Positions 60,401-64,000 of a DNA stretch of 64,000 bases are shown here, one piece after another; the first letter of the stretch is position 1, and each line of letters begins with the position of its first letter. The stretch is from Falsiroseomonas oleicola (GTDB taxonomy: Bacteria; Pseudomonadota; Alphaproteobacteria; Acetobacterales; Acetobacteraceae), in contig NZ_JAERQM010000003.1 of assembly GCF_019029495.1 (NCBI RefSeq), forward strand, positions 543,579 through 607,578, given 5' to 3'. The notes beneath the pieces were generated by a model that worked only from the letters and a program-made list of their open reading frames with translations, was not told the DNA's origin and searched no databases. The position numbers and the translations under genes were made by a program.

Positions 60401-62129
60401 GCAATGGCCGGCCGGGGCTGGCGAGCCGCAGCGTCAGCCGGCGGGGCCCGGCGCCCGGTGCGCGCTCCAGCGTCGCGCGCGGGCGCTGCCGGTCCAGCGC
60501 ACGCTCCCCCAGATCGATGTCGGCGATGGCCTGGTTGGCCGTTTCCAGGTCGCGATAGGCGCGCGGAAAGGCCTCGCGCCACCGCACCAGGGGGCGGGCT
60601 GCGCCGGCGCCGTATTCCTCGGCCAGCGCCTCCTCCAGCCGTTCGGAGAAGCCGCGCGCCACCTGGGCGATGGCGGCCTCCAGCGCCGCCTCGTCCACCA
60701 CAGGCAGGTCGCCGGGCCTGGTGCCGATGACGTAGTGCACGCGTGCCAGCGGTGCGTCGCCCATCAGCGTGTACCAGGCCGAGAGCCGGCCGCCGAAGGT
60801 ATCGGCCAGCAACTGCCCGACGCGCTGGCGCAGCGCGGTGTCGAAGGTATCGCGCGGCAGCCAGGTGATGGCTGCGACGAAGCGCTCGAAGGGATCGCGC
60901 CGGAGCACCACCGCCGCGCGCGGCCGGATCGTCAGGTCCAGCGCGCGCCGCGCGCCGGCCAGGATCTCGCCTTCCGGCGCCTGGAACAGCTCGTCGCGCG
61001 GCCAGGTGTCCAGGATGTTGCGCAGCGCGCGCCCGTCATGGCTTTCCGGATCGAGCCCCGCCAGCGCCAGCACCCGCAGCACTTTCTCCCGCAGCAGGGG
61101 GATGGCGCGGGGATTGCGGTTATAGGCATCGGCCGCGAACAGGCCGAGGAACAGCCGCAGCCCGATGATGCGCCCGGCCTCGTCGCGGATGCGCGACATC
61201 ACCACATCGGCGTGCTGCGGCCGGTGCACCGTGGCGCGCATATTCGCCTTGGCGACGACCACCGGCTCCATGCCGGCGAAGGTGGTCCGCACCGCGTCGG
61301 GGATGGCGGAGAGGTCGCGCAGCGCGTCGAAGACCGGCACCGCCGGGTCGCGCAGCATGCCGAGATCCTCCTCCGCCACCACGGAGATCGCGCCATCGGG
61401 CGCGACCGCCAGCCGCCGATGGCCGAGCAGCACGTAGTTGTCGTCCCGCATCCAGCCAAGGAAGTCGGCGGCGGCGCCGCCCTCGGCCTGCACCTCCCGC
61501 CCCGCTTCCGCCAGCAGCGCGAGCATGGCGCCGAAATCACCCACGGCGAGGCGCACATCGCCCATGGCGCGGCGCAGCGCGGCTTCCACCGCGGGCCATT
61601 CGGCGGGGCCGGTGCCGGCAAGCGACAGGGTGGCGCCGGCGGCGATGGCAATGCGCATCACGCTTTCGCGCGGCGCGCCTTCCTCGATCGCGAGCAGGCG
61701 GCCATCCGCGTCGCGGCGGATCGGCACGACCGGATGCAGGAACTGCCGCACCACCCGGCCGCTGACGGTCAGCGCGGCCAGGGCGCTGTCCACCAGGAAG
61801 GGCATGTCGTCGGTGACGATCTCCGCCACCGCGACCGAGCCCCGGCCGGGGCCGGGGGGCAGCACGCGCAGGCGGGTCTCGCGCGGTCTGCGCTGGGCGG
61901 CGAAGGCGAACAGGCTGGCGGCGGCCTCGGCCAGGGCCTCGGGCGGGGTCGCGGCCAGTTCGGCGGTGGGCACGGCGGCATGCAGGCGGCGCAGCAGATT
62001 GCCGGCCGCGTCGGGCAGGGCCGGGGCGAGGCGGGCCATGGCGGCGCTCGCGGCGGCCAGCACCTGCGGCCGCACACCATCCTCGGCCGGGCGCGCGCCC
62101 AGGCCTGTTTCGCCGCCCAAATCCGTCAT
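57429..62129 (-). CDS. NAD-dependent glutamate dehydrogenase, large (180-kDa) type
   Basis: This 1566-residue enzyme is of the GdhB/NAD-GDH class, which oxidises glutamate to 2-oxoglutarate and ammonia for catabolism. The N-terminal ~700 residues hold ACT-like regulatory regions ([17 protein letters not shown], then a repeat around [11 protein letters not shown]). The catalytic block is centred near residue 795 ([20 protein letters not shown], then [16 protein letters not shown] with the lysine). The NAD domain follows ([16 protein letters not shown]), and a long helical C-terminus. The ATG at 62129 has AGGAGG eight bases upstream. It heads the run gdh-mug-MFS-metallo-hydrolase. Confidence 0.95.
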   Translation of the reverse strand: [1566 protein letters not shown]

Positions 62130-62233
62130 GCACTGGTCCTCCTGGCCGGAAGCTGGCCCTTCGCGCGGGTCGCCGCAAGCGCGGCGCGGCGACACGGGTG
62201 CAACCCGGGCGGCTTCTGGGCTATTCTTCCCGC

Positions 62234-63457
62234 ATGATCGACAGCCTCGCCGCCCTGCTCGCCCCCGTCACGGCCGAAAGCTTCCTCGCGGAGCATCTGG
62301 ACCGTCAGCCGCTGCATATCCGCGGCACGCCCGGCAAGTTCGCGGAGGTTCTGTCCTGGCGGCAGATCAACCGGCTGCTGGACATGACGCATATCTGGAC
62401 CGGCACCAGCCTGAAGCTGGTGATGGACAGCGTCGCGGTGCCGCCGGAGCAGTATTGCACCCGCGCCACCAGCCGCGACGGCGCGGCGGTGCTCCAGCCG
62501 GATGCCAAGCTGGTCCAGGGCTGGATCGCCAAGGGCGCCAGCGTGGTGATGAACGACGTGGACAGCCTGACGCCGGGCCTGGCCGGCATCTCCTCGGCGC
62601 TGGAGGGGGCGGGCCTCGGCAAGGCCCAGGCCAACGTCTATATCAGCTGGCAGAGCCACAAGGCCTTCCACACCCATTACGACACGCATGATGTCTGGGC
62701 GGTGCAGGTGGAGGGCGAGAAGATCTGGAACATCTGGGAGGGCCGGGCCGACTACCCGATCGCCCACCCCGCCTTCCGCGGCCAGCCGCAGGCGCATCAC
62801 GACCAGGCGCGCGGCAAGCTGCGCGGCACGGTTCACATGAAGCCCGGCGACCTGCTGTACCTTCCGCGCGGCTGGTATCACGACGCTTTGGCCGAGGCGC
62901 CGTCCAGCGTCCACATCGCCTATGGCGTGCATGCGCCGCTGGGCATGGACCTGATGAACATCCTTTCGGAGCGCATCCTCTACGACCCCGAATTCCGCAA
63001 GCCGTTGCCGCGCCAGGATGGCTCCAACCCGGCGAAATTCGCGCTGACGCAGCGAGCGGGGCTGCTCGGCCAGCGGCTTTCGGAACTGTGCCGCGACCCG
63101 AAGGTGATGGAGGTGCTGGCGCAGTTCGTCGGCAATTATCGCTACCATCGCGGCGGTTACGACATGCTGGCGGCGCGCGGCATCGCCGCAGCCTCCGCCC
63201 CGATCGGTGCAGTCGAGGCGCCGGCCTTCCGCGTGCTTGCGCCGGGCGCCAAGCCGGTGCGGCGCGGTGCGGAATGGATGGTGAAGGGGCCGCAGGGCGC
63301 GGTGGTGGTCACCCCGCCGGAAGCCGAGGCCGCCGCCTGGCTGCTGGCCCGGCCGGATGTGACGGCACCCGAACTGGCGGCCAAGGCCCCGGCCGTGGAT
63401 GCCGCCGGGCTGCTCGACCGCCTGGCCGCCGCCGGCCTGCTGGGGCGCGCGGCATGA
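62234..63457 (+). CDS. JmjC/cupin-4 domain 2-oxoglutarate oxygenase-like protein
   Basis: This 407-residue protein is of the ROX/cupin-4 type. The iron facial triad is visible as His and Asp in FHTHYDTHDVW and His in SSVHIAYGVH; DLLYLPRGWYHDAL is typical. Bacterial relatives hydroxylate ribosomal proteins. The C-terminal winged-helix-like part (about 270-400) is Ala-rich. ATG at 62234 is preferred. It is divergent from NAD-GDH, whose 2-oxoglutarate product would be its cosubstrate, though that link is speculative. It overlaps the OmpA-like gene by four bases. Confidence 0.87.
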   Translation: MIDSLAALLAPVTAESFLAEHLDRQPLHIRGTPGKFAEVLSWRQINRLLDMTHIWTGTSLKLVMDSVAVPPEQYCTRATSRDGAAVLQPDAKLVQGWIAKGASVVMNDVDSLTPGLAGISSALEGAGLGKAQANVYISWQSHKAFHTHYDTHDVWAVQVEGEKIWNIWEGRADYPIAHPAFRGQPQAHHDQARGKLRGTVHMKPGDLLYLPRGWYHDALAEAPSSVHIAYGVHAPLGMDLMNILSERILYDPEFRKPLPRQDGSNPAKFALTQRAGLLGQRLSELCRDPKVMEVLAQFVGNYRYHRGGYDMLAARGIAAASAPIGAVEAPAFRVLAPGAKPVRRGAEWMVKGPQGAVVVTPPEAEAAAWLLARPDVTAPELAAKAPAVDAAGLLDRLAAAGLLGRAA

Positions 63458-64000
63458 GGATCGCCCTGGCCCTTCTGCTGGCGCTGGCCGCGACGCCGGC
63501 CTTGGCGCAGCCGCGCCCCTTCAACTGCATCGGTGCCGAGCGGCTGGAGGATGACGTCATCGCCGTGCCCTTTGCCGGCAACAGCAGCAGCCTCGGCCCG
63601 GCGGGCCGCAGCGCGGTGGCGGCGGCGGCGGCGCGGGCCAAGGCGGAGCCCGGCCGGCGGATCTGCGTGCTGGGCCATGCGGATCGCCGTGCCGGCGCGG
63701 AGACCAGCACCCAGATCGCCGCGCGCCGCGCCCGCGCCGTCACGGCCGCCCTGGCGCAGCAGGGGGTGCCGCGGGAGCGTGTGCGGGCGGAAGCCCGGGT
63801 CGGCGCCTTCAGCGGCCGGGTGCAGGAGCCGGGCTCGCGCGCGGTGACCATCGTTCTGCTGCCGGCTGCCGTCCCCAGCGCGCCCCCGCGGCCAGAACCC
63901 GCGCAGCCGGCGCCCGCCCAGCCGGCGCCCGCCCAGCCGGCGCCCGCCCAGCCGGCGCCCGCCCAGCCGGCGCCCGCCCAGCCGGCGCCCGCCCAGCCGG
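63454..64000 (+). CDS. OmpA-like periplasmic protein with PAPAQ repeats (3' truncated by window edge)
   Basis: This protein starts with a signal peptide (MRIALALLLALAATPALAQ). An OmpA-like peptidoglycan-binding fold follows, with the segment VIAVPFAGNSSSLGPAGRSA and the diagnostic helix RICVLGHADRRAGAET, then IAARRARAVTAALAQQGV. From about residue 145 it becomes a Pro/Ala/Gln-rich tail made of a five-residue repeat and is still open at base 64000. The ATG overlaps the preceding stop (ATGA). Confidence 0.85.
   Translation, partial: MRIALALLLALAATPALAQPRPFNCIGAERLEDDVIAVPFAGNSSSLGPAGRSAVAAAAARAKAEPGRRICVLGHADRRAGAETSTQIAARRARAVTAALAQQGVPRERVRAEARVGAFSGRVQEPGSRAVTIVLLPAAVPSAPPRPEPAQPAPAQPAPAQPAPAQPAPAQPAPAQPAPAQP
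63907..64000 (+). repeat. 15-bp tandem repeat (PAPAQ) at the right window edge
   Basis: The unit CCGGCGCCCGCCCAG repeats without change for about 6.3 copies and continues past the window. Each unit adds five residues, so copy-number change alters linker length and not frame. Confidence 0.95.

Noticed and set aside
57507..62237. A plus-strand open frame of about 1576 codons opposite the NAD-GDH gene
   Set aside because: It is the mirror frame of a well-supported gene in GC-rich DNA, has His/Arg/Gln-rich composition and shows no domain.

Overview
The window is GC-rich, densely packed alphaproteobacterial DNA. The gene content best fits a Roseomonas-like member of the Acetobacteraceae. It has two Bug/TctC-type binding proteins, one of them in a tctCBA transporter operon, and a TAXI-type TRAP transporter. 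It also has MucR and Fur regulators, the tsaB-rimI pair, a very large NAD-dependent glutamate dehydrogenase and an OlsB-type acyltransferase. This taxonomic call is inferred from gene content only. I found no rRNA, tRNA, CRISPR array, integrase, transposase or phage gene. Many genes overlap by 1-4 bases, and several starts appear to be GTG or TTG.

Layout. 1-4339: the end of a molybdenum hydroxylase large subunit and an AlgI/AlgX-like polysaccharide acetylation pair. 4433-8386: full-length argG, then a 14-repeat leucine-rich-repeat gene, then a diverged second copy of the argG 3' end. 8539-21428: an exported alpha/beta hydrolase and a tctCBA operon. With them are a dehydrogenase/isomerase/enolase-superfamily catabolic set, a Bug protein beside a large PHP-like hydrolase, and a GntR regulator. 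21444-28165: mostly housekeeping and regulatory genes (sirB1-like, HIT, hisE, hisF, olsB, fur, mucR, tusA-like, rimI, tsaB). 28480-34047: omega-aminotransferase, hybrid histidine kinase, CobW GTPase with a WD40 partner, aldo/keto reductase. 34131-39795: DUF3775, nth, DUF2244, an XRE regulator, lnt, secB, trpS. 39808-45237: surface-glycan functions (CapD/FlaA1-like dehydratase, FkbM methyltransferase, WecA-like transferase) with GST and VOC genes. 45242-46457: a padR-lysE operon. 46551-50576: a TAXI-TRAP operon with DUF1850 and a small secreted protein. 50742-54690: a CBS-BON protein behind an FNR/FixK-type site, then a TonB-dependent receptor behind a Fur-like inverted repeat, with a membrane protein of unknown function. 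54677-62129: metallo-hydrolase, UMF1-type MFS, mug and NAD-GDH in one run. 62234-64000: a JmjC-like cupin hydroxylase and the start of an OmpA-like protein with a PAPAQ tandem repeat that runs off the window.

The most unusual features are these. (1) The LRR gene between two argG 3' ends: its 66-bp repeats are nearly identical except at a few codons on the predicted binding face. (2) A family of composite hairpin elements (one half copy, two full mirrored copies) between genes. (3) Five consecutive hairpins, four with 4-base loops, packed into about 120 bp before an isomerase gene. (4) Several well-formed regulatory palindromes: PadR, FNR/FixK-type, Fur-type and one upstream of tctC.
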